A stretch of 64,000 bases of DNA from Blautia sp. MSJ-19 (lineage in GTDB: Bacteria > Bacillota > Clostridia > Lachnospirales > Lachnospiraceae). The notes beneath the pieces were generated by a model. That model saw nothing but the letters and a program-made list of their open reading frames with translations. It ran no database searches and was not told the DNA's origin. The stretch lies in contig NZ_JAHLQA010000044.1 of the NCBI RefSeq assembly GCF_018918125.1, positions 1 to 64,000 on the forward strand, read 5' to 3'. Made by a program: the position numbers and the translations under genes. Shown here one piece after another: positions 34,796 to 45,574 of this stretch; position 1 is the stretch's first letter; the number at the start of each line of letters is the position of its first letter.

Positions 34796-35995
34796 ATGAT
34801 TACTGATTTAAAGGCATTTTGTGAATTATTTTATGCATCAACCTCCATACCGATTGGCTATTACCACGCTTCACCCGACAATGACTGTTCCTTTCCTTCG
34901 ATTTTGGAAGATCCGTCTGTTTTTAAAGGCATCCTGTCCGGTTTCCGACATTTCACAAAAAACCCGGACTATTTTATCTCGCAGTCCTTCGGCTATTATG
35001 GTTATATAAAGCCGGAGCATGCTGATTGCGTAATCATCATTGGCCCTGTATTCAGCACACCTATTTCAGATCTTACACTTCGCACTTTCATGCAGGAATG
35101 GGCAATCAGTCAGGAACACAAACCGGATATACTCCAATTTCTGGTCAATATTCCTCAGATTTCCTTTAACCAGTTTCTCCAGACACTTGCCTGGCTTCAC
35201 CTGTGTTTCAACGATGAATATATTTCTGTTGGACAGCATTTTAATCTGGAAAACACAAGCAGCATCAGCGAGTTTTCCAATGTACATTCCAATCAGGTGA
35301 TGAATGCAAAGGAAGAACAGCATTTTCATAATACCTACCAGTTTGAACAGAAACTTCTGCAGTATATTCAAAATGGAGACGTCGAAAAAATGAAAACATT
35401 GTTAAACACCCCCTCCGAATTATCGGGTGGTCTTATGGCTGACAACTCCCTCCGGCAGGAAAAGAATGTTTTCATTACAACTGTTGCAATTGTTACAAGA
35501 AGTGCCATTGCCGGAGGAATGGATATGGAACAGGCTTACCAGCTTGCCGATGTATATATCCGTGAATGTGAAAAGCTGCAGAATATTTCCCACATTGAAA
35601 CCTTGTCTTATTCTATGCTGATTGATTTTACGGAACGGGTTTCGCAAAATAAAATTCCTCAGGGAATGTCTCTGGAAATATTTGAGTGTATTCAGTTTAT
35701 TACTCACCACATCAACGAATCCATTCAGGTTGGCGATGTAGCTGAGCATATCGGAAGAAGCCGCTCTTATTTGACAAACAAGTTCAAAAAAGAGCTCGGC
35801 TTCGATGTCTGCAGCTTCATTATGCGGTGTAAGCTGGAAGAGGCAAAAAGTCTCCTGACATATTCGGATAAGACATTAAGCGAAATCAGTAACTATCTTT
35901 GTTTTTCCAGTCAGTCTTACTTTCAGACTGTATTTAAGAAAAAATATGGTCTGACTCCGACACAGTATCGGAATCAGACCCACAAAATCTACTAA
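34796..35995 (+). CDS. AraC-family transcriptional regulator
   Basis: 399 residues. The N-terminal ~280 residues form a ligand-sensing region (FYASTSIPIGYYHASPDNDCSFPS, then DYFISQSFGYYGYIKPEHADCVIIIGPVFS) of the type found in Lachnospiraceae glycan regulators. The C-terminal double HTH is about 295-395 (IQVGDVAEHIGRSRSYLTNKFKKELG and LSEISNYLCFSSQSYFQTVFKKKYGLTPTQYR). It is divergent from the GH3-GH78-symporter operon and convergent with GH2, so it probably activates the operon in response to an imported sugar. GGAGGAG precedes the ATG. Confidence 0.9.
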   Translation: MITDLKAFCELFYASTSIPIGYYHASPDNDCSFPSILEDPSVFKGILSGFRHFTKNPDYFISQSFGYYGYIKPEHADCVIIIGPVFSTPISDLTLRTFMQEWAISQEHKPDILQFLVNIPQISFNQFLQTLAWLHLCFNDEYISVGQHFNLENTSSISEFSNVHSNQVMNAKEEQHFHNTYQFEQKLLQYIQNGDVEKMKTLLNTPSELSGGLMADNSLRQEKNVFITTVAIVTRSAIAGGMDMEQAYQLADVYIRECEKLQNISHIETLSYSMLIDFTERVSQNKIPQGMSLEIFECIQFITHHINESIQVGDVAEHIGRSRSYLTNKFKKELGFDVCSFIMRCKLEEAKSLLTYSDKTLSEISNYLCFSSQSYFQTVFKKKYGLTPTQYRNQTHKIY

Positions 35996-36016
35996 TATAC
36001 CAGGCGGGGCATCTTT

Positions 36017-38494
36017 CTATTTGATGTTCAGAACGAGTTTTTCTTCTGCAAAATTTACCGCTGAAATGGTTACGACTGCCTTCCCCGAACATTTTGCAGC
36101 CCGGATTACTGCCATTACACTGCCGTCATAGGTATTCCATGTATGAGACTGGTAACTTCCTTCGCAGCTCGGGTCTGCACTTCCGAATCCCTGCAATGCA
36201 GCACATCCCTCTACTTTAATTGTAACTGCTGCACTTTCCCGACGATTGAAATTTCCTGCTGCGTCTTCCAGTCTGATTTTTACGAAAGTAAGACTTTCTC
36301 CGTCAGCAGGAAGTTCATTCCGGTCGGCTTCAACCTTAAGCTTCACCGCTTTCCCTGCTGTCTGTAAGACAGCCCGGCCTGCCTCCACTCCGTTCAGATA
36401 ACTGACTGCCTCTAGCTTTCCCGGATGATAAGGTACCTCATACGTCACAACATATACTCCGCCAATCGACTTTCGTCCCAGACTTTCCCCATTCAAGAAC
36501 AGTTCTGCCTCATCTGCATTGGCATAAACATCCACACTTGCTGTTTCCCCTTCATATCCCGGCCATGTCCAGCTTGCAAGGTTATCCTTCCACATCCACG
36601 GTGTTTTTCCGACTTCAATTCCTGCCTTATCCATCCGAAGTACACCGATAGATGGTGCATGGCCAATTCCAAATACTGCCTGCCGTAGATAACTGATTGG
36701 TTTACGATCACCAAGAATATCAATGTCACCGATACCTGCCAGTCTGTCCGGCCAATGCGCTGAAAAATTCACTCCTCCATTATAATGGAATATACCGCAT
36801 CCGGCCTCTCCCAGATAATCATATCCGGTCCATGTAAAGTCTCCTAACACATGTGGATTGCGCTTTACGATATCCCACAAATGAACAATGTCCGCCGGAA
36901 AAGTCTCTGTGCCAAGCACAACCCGATTCGGATGACGTATGTGATCTTCTTCATGTAATGCCGTCAGATAATTATATCCGGCAATGTCATTTGCCGCAGC
37001 AAATTCTCCTATCATTTCTTCCAGAATCGGACTGGTGGCAATCGCATCTGCCAGCGGTCCCACCATAACCTCAGCCATCCCATTGATTTCATCTGCGCCT
37101 CCACGCTTCTGCTCATCCGGCTGCTGCATCGCTTCAAGCTGCTCCGGAGTCATCCCTGTAGCCTGGCACATAATTTCGCCCATTCGGTCATTTCCTGCCA
37201 TCAGACCATTGATTCCGTTCGTCGTATAGCGTGTGGCATCCAGCCGTTTCATTTCTGCATGAATCCTCCGATTCCATTCTGCCCCTTTTTGAGTGCCCGC
37301 CTCCGGAATCTCATTTCCGGTCGAGTACAAAATCACGCATGGATGATTATAGTCTTTTTCCACCATGTCCCACACATCCTGCTTCCAATGTGTCGGAAAA
37401 TAATTTGCATAGTCATGGGGATTCTTTGTCCGAGTCCACATATCACTCAGTTCATCCATCACCAACACGCCCAGCTTATCACAGGCATCCAGCATTGCCT
37501 TACTCATCGGATGATGTGCACTTCGAAGAGCGTTAAATCCGGCTTCCTTCATCTGGCGGCAACGCCGATACTCCGCATCTGGAAATGTTGCCGCTCCGAT
37601 AATCCCATTATCATGGTGAATACAAGTCCCCCTCAGTTTCGTTGGTTTACCGTTCACCAACAGACCATGTTTTGCATTCAGCCGAAGTGTACGGATTCCT
37701 GTTGAAATATTTACACTGTCTATCGGATTTTCATCCTCAGAAATTGTAATCCGGCAGGAGTATAGATTTGGTGTTTCATCACTCCACAATGCAGGATGCT
37801 CTACAAGCAAACACTGACAGCACATCTGCGTGCTTTCTCCAAAAACAGTTACCGGTATGTGCTCTGCGGCTGCTTCTGCCCCATTCGGTCCGGTCAATGT
37901 AATTTCCACCTGTACCGTTTCGGAAACCATTCCCCGATTACAGATTGGAACCTCTACTTCCACGACTGCCGCCTCACAGTCAGCTTCTCTTGTTGTAACA
38001 CGCACCCCCTGGGCAGGAATATGCACAGTCTTTCCCACCCATGCATACACAGAACGGTATAACCCCGCACCACTATACCAACGGCTGGACTGCTCTATAC
38101 TGCATACTTCTACTTTCAGTTCATTTTCCTGGCCATACTTCAGATAACCGCTGACGTCTGCAAAAATACCTGTATATGGATTCACATGCTCTGTTACAAG
38201 ATCCCCGTTCATATAAATACGGCAGGTATCTGCAACACCTTCAAATTCCAAAACAACTGTACATCCCCTCCACGCTTCCGGAATCTCCCACTTTTTCATG
38301 TATGTATATTCACCGCCCGGATAAAATCCTGTCTGATGTGCATTCGCAGTTGCCGGAGTTCTTTCCTGATAAATCATGGCATCATGGGGCAAATCAATAT
38401 TTTCTATATTTCCTGCGTCTCCCATCATTAACTCCATCATTGTTATGGTTCCTTTGGCAAACTGCCAATTCTTGTTTAAAGATATTTTTTTCAT
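36017..38494 (-). CDS. GH2 glycoside hydrolase (beta-galactosidase-like, DUF4982 type)
   Basis: 825 residues. The jelly-roll sugar-binding domain (NKNWQFAKG..., DLPHDAMIYQERTP), Ig-like domain and TIM barrel contain the acid/base Glu in LYSTGNEIPEAG and the probable nucleophile Glu in VVLGTETFPADIV. After the barrel come a DUF4982-like segment (WTWPGYEGETASVDVYANADEAELFLNGESLG) and a C-terminal Ig-like domain. I see no NxK motif diagnostic of beta-glucuronidases, so beta-galactosidase or a related exo-beta-glycosidase is preferred. Cytoplasmic. GGGAGG precedes the ATG. Convergent with the AraC gene, so it has its own promoter. Confidence 0.88.
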   Translation of the reverse strand: MKKISLNKNWQFAKGTITMMELMMGDAGNIENIDLPHDAMIYQERTPATANAHQTGFYPGGEYTYMKKWEIPEAWRGCTVVLEFEGVADTCRIYMNGDLVTEHVNPYTGIFADVSGYLKYGQENELKVEVCSIEQSSRWYSGAGLYRSVYAWVGKTVHIPAQGVRVTTREADCEAAVVEVEVPICNRGMVSETVQVEITLTGPNGAEAAAEHIPVTVFGESTQMCCQCLLVEHPALWSDETPNLYSCRITISEDENPIDSVNISTGIRTLRLNAKHGLLVNGKPTKLRGTCIHHDNGIIGAATFPDAEYRRCRQMKEAGFNALRSAHHPMSKAMLDACDKLGVLVMDELSDMWTRTKNPHDYANYFPTHWKQDVWDMVEKDYNHPCVILYSTGNEIPEAGTQKGAEWNRRIHAEMKRLDATRYTTNGINGLMAGNDRMGEIMCQATGMTPEQLEAMQQPDEQKRGGADEINGMAEVMVGPLADAIATSPILEEMIGEFAAANDIAGYNYLTALHEEDHIRHPNRVVLGTETFPADIVHLWDIVKRNPHVLGDFTWTGYDYLGEAGCGIFHYNGGVNFSAHWPDRLAGIGDIDILGDRKPISYLRQAVFGIGHAPSIGVLRMDKAGIEVGKTPWMWKDNLASWTWPGYEGETASVDVYANADEAELFLNGESLGRKSIGGVYVVTYEVPYHPGKLEAVSYLNGVEAGRAVLQTAGKAVKLKVEADRNELPADGESLTFVKIRLEDAAGNFNRRESAAVTIKVEGCAALQGFGSADPSCEGSYQSHTWNTYDGSVMAVIRAAKCSGKAVVTISAVNFAEEKLVLNIK

Positions 38495-38612
38495 TCGGAC
38501 CTCCCTAATGCAGCTTGTTCATTTTTTTACTATTCTAACAGTTGAAGAGTATTCCGTATTATAAATATAAATTTATTATTATAATTTTGTAACACAATTT
38601 TTCAAATTATTC

Positions 38613-38686
38613 TTGACAAATCTCTTTTTGTGCGTATGATTACAATTAAAAGTTCTTTTTAGAACTGTTTTATTTAAAACTGTTCT
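38613..38686 (+). promoter_or_regulatory. Promoter and palindromic operators of the marR-MATE operon
   Basis: TTGACA (38613-38618) and TATGAT (38635-38640) are spaced 16 bp. Just downstream lie AGTTCT/AGAACT (38651-38666) and a 26-bp near-perfect palindrome beginning AGAACTGTTTTA (38661-38686). Such dyads next to the start site are typical MarR operators and would give autorepression. Confidence 0.7.
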
Positions 38687-38751
38687 GTGATACATTTTGG
38701 TTGAACTCAATCGAATCATTCTGTATCTGAACACAAAAGGAGTTTTGGATA

Positions 38752-39207
38752 ATGAATTCAACCCATTTTCTTGTACAATTCCGGCAACTGAACAAACTGT
38801 ACGAATGTATGCTGAAAGAAATATGCAGACGGCATAAGCTGACATTGATTGAGACAACGATCATCAGTTTTCTCTATAATAATCCGGGTCGTGACACAGC
38901 TGCTGACATCGTAGAACTACGGATGCTTTCCAAGGGAAATGTCTCTCAGGCTGTAGAACTGCTGATTCAAAAATCTTTACTGAAACGGATTCCGGATGAA
39001 AATGACCGGCGAAGGATTCATCTTGAGCTGCTTCCGGATGCAATTCCAATCACGAATGAGATTGATACGATAAAGGAGACATTCCGTACAGAGCTTTTCC
39101 ATGGTTTTTCCAAAGAAGAGGAAGAGCAGCTGGAATTTTTGAACCGGAAACTGATGGAAAATGCAAAAAATGCATTCAAAATGCAGCAACAGAACTCAGA
39201 CAAATAA
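38752..39207 (+). CDS. MarR-family repressor of the adjacent MATE exporter
   Basis: 151 residues with the MarR winged helix (LTLIETTIISFLYNNPGRDTAADIVELRMLSKGNVSQAVELLIQKSLLKRIPDENDRRRIHLELL; wing DENDRRR). Helices at both ends form the dimer interface. It is 21 bases upstream of the MATE gene, and an AAAGGAG precedes the ATG. It probably binds the palindromes at 38651-38686 and is released by a drug or metabolite exported by the MATE protein. Confidence 0.92.
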   Translation: MNSTHFLVQFRQLNKLYECMLKEICRRHKLTLIETTIISFLYNNPGRDTAADIVELRMLSKGNVSQAVELLIQKSLLKRIPDENDRRRIHLELLPDAIPITNEIDTIKETFRTELFHGFSKEEEEQLEFLNRKLMENAKNAFKMQQQNSDK

Positions 39208-39228
39208 TTTGTAAAGGAAGAATGAGAA

Positions 39229-40596
39229 ATGAACGAGAACAAGAATTTTTTAGGAACCGAACCTATCGGTAAATTGTTATTGCGTCTGGCACTGCCTACC
39301 GTTGCAGCACAGATGATCAACATGCTTTACAATATCGTAGACCGTATCTACATTGGTCACATTCCAAATGTAGGTGCTCTTGCACTGACCGGCGTAGGTG
39401 TTTGTATGCCACTGATCATGATCGTAGCGGCATTCGCTGCCCTTGTCGGAAACGGTGGGGCCCCGCGCGCATCTATTTTCATGGGACAGAGAGATACAGA
39501 GTCTGCTGAGAAAACCCTCGGCAACTGTTTTCTCACACAGCTCATCATATCTGCGATCCTTACTATCGTGCTTCTGATTGGAAACCGGACTTTCCTGCTT
39601 TCTTTTGGAGCAAGTGAGAACACGATTGAATATGCTGTTTCCTATATGAACATTTACGCTATCGGAACGCTTTTTGTACAACTCACACTTGGAATGAACG
39701 CGTTTATCACAGCTCAGGGATTTGCCAAAACCGGTATGCTCTCCGTATTGATCGGTGCTGTTACCAATATTATCCTGGATCCGATCTTCATCTTTGGATT
39801 TGGACTCGGAGTCCGCGGTGCTGCCCTTGCCACTGTTATTTCTCAGGCCTGCTCCTGCATCTGGGTTCTGACGTTCCTGTTTGGAAAAAAGACAACATTG
39901 AAACTGAAAGTTTGCAATATGAAACTTCAGTCTAAGATTATCCTGCCTTCACTCGCTCTCGGTTCTTCCATCTTTGTGATGCAGGCAAGTGAAAGTATCA
40001 TCTCCGTTTGTTTCAACTCTTCTCTTTTGAAATACGGTGGAGATATCGCAGTTGGTGCAATGACAATCCTGACAAGTGTTATGCAGTTTGCCATGCTTCC
40101 GCTGCAGGGAGTCGGACAAGGTTCACAGCCGATCATCAGCTACAACTACGGAGCCAAAAATGTGGATCGTGTCAAATCTGCCTTTAAACTTCTTTTGAAG
40201 GTCAGTCTGACATACTCCGTTTTCCTGTGGCTCTGCGTCATGATCTTCCCGCAGGTATTTGCAGGAATGTTCACCTCCGATGCCACATTGCTTGCATTTA
40301 CTGCAAAAGCGCTGCGCATCTATCTGGCATGTCTGTTTATGTTCGGTATCCAGATTGCCTGCCAGATGACATTTACATCTATCGGAAGAGCTAAAGCATC
40401 GATCATCGTTGCAGTTATGAGAAAATTCATCCTTCTCATTCCGTTGATCTACATCATGCCGGCAATCTTACATAGCAACCAGACAATGGCTGTGTATATG
40501 GCTGAGCCGATTGCAGACTTCTTGGCGGTCACATTCACTGCAGTACTGTTCTTCTTCGAATTCCGAAAAGCACTGCGGGAGTTGTTTGTTAAATAA
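39229..40596 (+). CDS. MATE family exporter (third of four), MarR-linked
   Basis: 455 residues with two MatE bundles (LLLRLALPTVAAQMINMLYNIVDRIYIGHI, then LALGSSIFVMQASESIISVCFNSSL). It contains the GQGSQPIISYNYGAKN motif seen in the Clostridial MepA-like MATE subgroup, which exports cationic dyes and tigecycline-type drugs in Staphylococcus. Co-transcribed with its MarR regulator and ended by a strong hairpin at 40644-40693. Confidence 0.92.
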   Translation: MNENKNFLGTEPIGKLLLRLALPTVAAQMINMLYNIVDRIYIGHIPNVGALALTGVGVCMPLIMIVAAFAALVGNGGAPRASIFMGQRDTESAEKTLGNCFLTQLIISAILTIVLLIGNRTFLLSFGASENTIEYAVSYMNIYAIGTLFVQLTLGMNAFITAQGFAKTGMLSVLIGAVTNIILDPIFIFGFGLGVRGAALATVISQACSCIWVLTFLFGKKTTLKLKVCNMKLQSKIILPSLALGSSIFVMQASESIISVCFNSSLLKYGGDIAVGAMTILTSVMQFAMLPLQGVGQGSQPIISYNYGAKNVDRVKSAFKLLLKVSLTYSVFLWLCVMIFPQVFAGMFTSDATLLAFTAKALRIYLACLFMFGIQIACQMTFTSIGRAKASIIVAVMRKFILLIPLIYIMPAILHSNQTMAVYMAEPIADFLAVTFTAVLFFFEFRKALRELFVK

Positions 40597-40643
40597 TTTT
40601 TGAGTTAGGAAATTTAATAATGCCTGACACCTGGTGGTCCTAG

Positions 40644-40693
40644 AAAAATACCGGGACAGAGGAAACTTGAATCCCCTGTTCCGGTATTTTTTT
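40644..40693. terminator. Bidirectional terminator between MATE and GH3 genes
   Basis: AAAAATACCGGGACAG (40644-40659) pairs with CTGTTCCGGTATTTTT (40676-40691), with A-run on one side and T-run on the other. It terminates the plus-strand MATE gene and the minus-strand GH3 gene, whose stop is at 40708. Confidence 0.85.
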
Positions 40694-40707
40694 GTAGATC
40701 TGTATGT

Positions 40708-43005
40708 TTATTCTGCTGCGTTTAGCGCTGCAACAAGCTGGTTCAGTGCTTCCTTTGTCACTCCCGGTACAAAACTCAGCATCTGTCTGAGCGGCATGGC
40801 TTCCATCATTGCCGCCATCATTTCGTCGTTGATCACTCCGGAATCATCCTGCATCTGTTCCTCTGTACTCTCGCCGTCCATTCCTTCCATTTCACCCATT
40901 GCCTGTTCCAATATGGCTTTTCCTTTCGGGTCTGCCATGATTTCTCCCATTGTGGAATTGAGGGTATACACTTTCGGCAGGACGGTTTCTGATTCTACCT
41001 GTACTTCCTCTGACAGAAGCACTTCCTGTGCATTCCGGCAAATCTGGATTTCATAGGCTCCGGTCTCCACATGCCAGTCATGGATTTCCGTATTCCAGTA
41101 TGCATAGGCTCTGCTGTCAAGTTCAAAGGTGACGGTTTTTGTCTCACCCGGTGCAAGTTCTGTTTTTTCAAATGCTTTTAACTCCCGTACCGGGCGGATG
41201 ATTGTTCCGCCCTTCGGCGCTACGTAAAGCTGTACGACTTCCTTTCCTGTACATGCGCCTGTATTTGTTACGTCTACGGATACCAGCAGTTTTTCACTTT
41301 CCTTAAACTCCTTTTTGTCCACCGTAAGATTGCCGTAAGAAAAGGTCGTATAAGACAATCCGTATCCGAACGGGAACAGGACTTCCATTTCTTTGGATGT
41401 GTAATAGCGGTATCCCACAAATACGCCCTCTGAATAAACCGATTTGTCATGTTCTCCGCCGTAATTCAAATAGCACGGCGTATCCTGTATCCGAAGTGGG
41501 AATGTTTCCGCCAATCGTCCGCTTGGATTTGCATTTCCGTAAAGCACATTGACCACTGCGCCGCCCACAGCCTGTCCGCCCAGGTAGGCTTCCAGCACGG
41601 CTTTTACTTTTCCGAGCCACGGCATTTCTATCGGAGCGCCGTTGTGAAGCACAACTATGGTGTTCGGCTGTGCTTCCGCCACCGCTTCAATCAGTGCGTT
41701 CTGGCAGTTCGGCATCCCAAGATGCTTCCGGTCATACCCTTCGGATTCAAAGCTGTCCGGCAGTCCGGCAAAGATTACCGCCACATCCGCATTAGCAGCA
41801 GCCTCTACGGCTTTTGCAGCCAATGCTTCATCCACTTTATCCTCAACATCATCAAAGCCTTTGGCAAATGTGATGTTTTCCTTTTTTACAGTTGCGAGAA
41901 ATTCTACGGCGTCCATTGCAGATTCTGTTTTAAAGCTGTTGATGTGGGAACTTCCGCCGCCCTGATAGCGTGGTTCCTCGGCGTATTTGCCGATAAAAGC
42001 CACCTTTTTGTCTGCGGACAACGGGAGAAGCGCATCCTCATTTTTCAGAAGCACAATACACTCCTCTTCGATTTCCCGGGCTGTCTCATGGTCTTTTTCA
42101 TGCTGAAATACCGCGTTTTTGTCTCTGTTTTCCTCATATTTGAAAATAACATTCAAATATTCTTCACAGGACTTGTCCAGTACAGATTCATCCAGTGTTC
42201 CGTCCTGTACTGCGGCAACAATTTCCACATCCGTAGCGCCTTCACAGGACGGCATTTCCAGATTGCAGCCTGCTTTCAGAGCTTCCACACGGTCATTCAT
42301 CGCACCCCAGTCTGTCATTACATAGCCGTCAAATCCCCATTCCTTGCGGAGCACATCTGTGAGCATTTCTTTATTTTCACAAAGGTATGTGCCGTTCAGC
42401 TTGTTGTATGCGTTCATAATGGTCCACGGCTTTTCCTTCTTTACCATTCCTTCAAAAGAAGCAAGGTAAATTTCACGCATGGTGCGTTCATCCATTTCTG
42501 AAGAGCTTGTTAAGCGGTGATATTCCTGGTTATTTGCCATAAAATGCTTCGGACTTGTTCCGATATGTTTGCTCTGGACGCCGTGGACAAGCGCACCTGC
42601 CATTTCCGTTGACACAAGTGGGTCCTCTGAATAGTATTCAAAATTACGTCCGCACAGCGGGGAACGCTTAATGTTCATAGCCGGGCCTAAGATTGTGCTT
42701 ACATTTTCTGCCTGACACTCTTCCCCCAGTGTTTCTCCAAGTTTTGTCACCAGCTCACGGTTAAAGCTGGATGCGGTTGCACATCCCGCTGGAAAGCAAA
42801 CAGCCTGAATGCTGTCGTTGATTCCCAAATGGTCTGCTTTATCGTCCTGCTTGCGGAGTCCGTGAGGTCCGTCTGAGACCATTTCCGAAGGGATTCCGAG
42901 ACGTTCCACTCCTTTTGTGTGCCAGAAATCAAGCCCGGAACACAAAGATGCTTTCTCCTCCAGAGTCATTCTGGAGACCAATTCTTTTATTTTTGCTGTT
43001 TCCAT
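40708..43005 (-). CDS. GH3 beta-glucosidase, canonical order, with C-terminal helical module
   Basis: 765 residues. Barrel domain first: SDGPHGLRKQ, KHFMANNQEYHR, nucleophile Asp in GYVMTDWGAMNDR (D232). Then the C-domain with acid/base Glu in GLPDSFESEGYDR, PFGYGLSYTTFSYG, and an Fn3-like domain. The last ~84 residues (LNSTMGEIMADPKGKAILEQAM... ending LNQLVAALNAAE, from about 682) form a helical module also seen at the end of the GH78. No signal peptide. GGAGG precedes the ATG. It likely hydrolyses beta-glucosides or beta-xylosides inside the cell. Confidence 0.92.
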   Translation of the reverse strand: METAKIKELVSRMTLEEKASLCSGLDFWHTKGVERLGIPSEMVSDGPHGLRKQDDKADHLGINDSIQAVCFPAGCATASSFNRELVTKLGETLGEECQAENVSTILGPAMNIKRSPLCGRNFEYYSEDPLVSTEMAGALVHGVQSKHIGTSPKHFMANNQEYHRLTSSSEMDERTMREIYLASFEGMVKKEKPWTIMNAYNKLNGTYLCENKEMLTDVLRKEWGFDGYVMTDWGAMNDRVEALKAGCNLEMPSCEGATDVEIVAAVQDGTLDESVLDKSCEEYLNVIFKYEENRDKNAVFQHEKDHETAREIEEECIVLLKNEDALLPLSADKKVAFIGKYAEEPRYQGGGSSHINSFKTESAMDAVEFLATVKKENITFAKGFDDVEDKVDEALAAKAVEAAANADVAVIFAGLPDSFESEGYDRKHLGMPNCQNALIEAVAEAQPNTIVVLHNGAPIEMPWLGKVKAVLEAYLGGQAVGGAVVNVLYGNANPSGRLAETFPLRIQDTPCYLNYGGEHDKSVYSEGVFVGYRYYTSKEMEVLFPFGYGLSYTTFSYGNLTVDKKEFKESEKLLVSVDVTNTGACTGKEVVQLYVAPKGGTIIRPVRELKAFEKTELAPGETKTVTFELDSRAYAYWNTEIHDWHVETGAYEIQICRNAQEVLLSEEVQVESETVLPKVYTLNSTMGEIMADPKGKAILEQAMGEMEGMDGESTEEQMQDDSGVINDEMMAAMMEAMPLRQMLSFVPGVTKEALNQLVAALNAAE

Positions 43006-43112
43006 GTTTCATCCTCCTGCCAATCTTTCTCTTTTGGATAAAGATAGCATATATTTTTCTTTTCGTATTATAGTTTTGAGTTATTTATTGTAAAAATAGG
43101 TTTGCATTTCCT

Positions 43113-43366
43113 TTACTGAATGGTCACGGAATGCAGTACCACATCTCCTTTACAGGTTACTTTGATTTCATAGGTTCCCGGCTCTGCTTCCGTGTATATT
43201 CCAGGATTTCGGGTCGCATTTGGCATTATCAATAATTATCCCCTGATAAGTAAATGGCCCTAACGGACTTTTCGACGTTGCATAGGCAAGGCAGGTCAGT
43301 TTTTTATCCCGGTACACACACGGATATACATAATAATAAATGCCGTTTCGCTTCCGCATGGAGCTT
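43113..43366 (-). pseudogene. Remnant of a GH43-like glycosidase gene
   Basis: One frame encodes SSMRKRNGIYYYVYPCVYRD and YATSKSPLGPFTYQGIIIDN, typical of the middle of GH43 enzymes. Around 43200 the homology jumps to another frame encoding TEAEPGTYEIKVTCKGDVV... and a stop at 43113, which reads like the end of a carbohydrate-active enzyme. Both N-terminus and the rest of the middle are missing. It appears to be a deletion and frameshift relic located directly upstream of the GH3 gene. Confidence 0.65.
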
Positions 43367-43545
43367 CTGATGATAAGCGTGATTATGAACTGTATTTGCG
43401 GATAGGCTGGAGCCCTGACAACTGATATATTCATAGCATAATGATATGGACAGGACATTTATTTAGTCCCGTCCTTCTTATATGTTGTATCACGTTTTAA
43501 TCAGTACTATAATAAAGAAAACTTGAATTTGAAAGAGTGTTTGCA

Positions 43546-44361
43546 ATGAATGAAAAGATATATAAAACGCAAAGTGGATGTATTCATTATTGGATAAATC
43601 TGGGACAAGATCCAGAAAAAGCAACCTTGATTTTCCTTCCAGGTTTAACTGCCGACCATAGACTATTTGATAAACAAATTGAATTCTTTGAAGGCATATA
43701 TAATGTTTTTGTATGGGATGCACCTGGTCATGCAAAATCCTGGCCGTTTGAATTTAATTTTTCTTTGTCGGATAAAGCGAAATGGCTTGATGATATTTTG
43801 AGCTTGGAAAACATTCGGTATCCAGTGATTATAGGACAATCCATGGGAGGTTATGTTGGTCAAGCGTATGCAGAATTATTTCCCAACAAGCTGAAAGGAT
43901 TTATTTCTATTGATTCTGCTCCTTTACAAAGAAAATATGTAACAGGAATCGAGCTGTGGCTTCTGAAAAAAATGGAGCCAGTATATAGATACTATCCTTG
44001 GAAATCATTATTGAAAACGGGAACAAATGGTGTGGCTACATCCGAATATGGTAGAAAATTAATGCATGATATTATGATGATCTACGATGGTGACCAAAAA
44101 AGATATGCCAAAATCGCAGGTCATGGTTTTAGAATATTGGCAGAAGCAATGGAAACTAATCTTCCATACAGGATAAACTGTCCGGCTCAACTGATATGTG
44201 GAGAAAAAGATCATGCCGGTTCTTGTATTCGTTACAATAATGCATGGCATAAAAATACTGGAATTCCTATTGCATGGATTAAAAATGCAGGACATAATTC
44301 AAATACCGATGCACCGGAGGAAGTGAATTCGTTAATAGAAAAACTGATAAATAAGATATGA
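43546..44361 (+). CDS. Alpha/beta hydrolase (esterase/peptidase-like)
   Basis: 271 residues. Oxyanion-loop motif FLPGLTADHRLFD, nucleophile elbow IIGQSMGGYVGQ (Ser about 99), acid candidate in CGEKDHAGS and catalytic His in NAGHNSNTDAPEEV. This is a complete triad of the alpha/beta hydrolase-1 family. A GTG three codons upstream is in frame, but GAAAGAG is better spaced for ATG 43546. No signal peptide. AT-richer than the glycosidase genes beside it, which may indicate transfer. Substrate unknown. Confidence 0.85.
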   Translation: MNEKIYKTQSGCIHYWINLGQDPEKATLIFLPGLTADHRLFDKQIEFFEGIYNVFVWDAPGHAKSWPFEFNFSLSDKAKWLDDILSLENIRYPVIIGQSMGGYVGQAYAELFPNKLKGFISIDSAPLQRKYVTGIELWLLKKMEPVYRYYPWKSLLKTGTNGVATSEYGRKLMHDIMMIYDGDQKRYAKIAGHGFRILAEAMETNLPYRINCPAQLICGEKDHAGSCIRYNNAWHKNTGIPIAWIKNAGHNSNTDAPEEVNSLIEKLINKI

Positions 44362-44478
44362 TGAATCGTAGGAAAATCGCAGTTTGTCGTAAACATTTAC
44401 ATACTATTGTTTAGAAAAAAACAGTTCCGTTTATCCCCTCGAATTTCTCCTATAAGTGAAGGAACAATTTCTAACTTT

Positions 44479-44503
44479 ATGACAGGGTTACATGCCCTGT
44501 CAT
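44479..44503 (+). terminator. Terminator after the alpha/beta hydrolase
   Basis: ATGACAGGG (44479-44487) pairs with CCCTGTCAT (44495-44503), followed by TTTTAT on the plus strand. It lies about 120 bp after the hydrolase stop and just ahead of the recombinase remnant. Confidence 0.65.
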
Positions 44504-44572
44504 TTTTATGGTCATTTTTAGAAAATCTGTTCCCGAATCACAAGATTATATAGCAGTGACCCTGTATGATAG

Positions 44573-45490
<918 letters not shown>

Positions 45491-45574
45491 TAAAATTTAT
45501 CGCAACGGTTTTTAAGTTTTTGCTTCTTGATTACTTAACGGCGGAAAAAGAATGTTTTCACATAGGGCTGTTGT

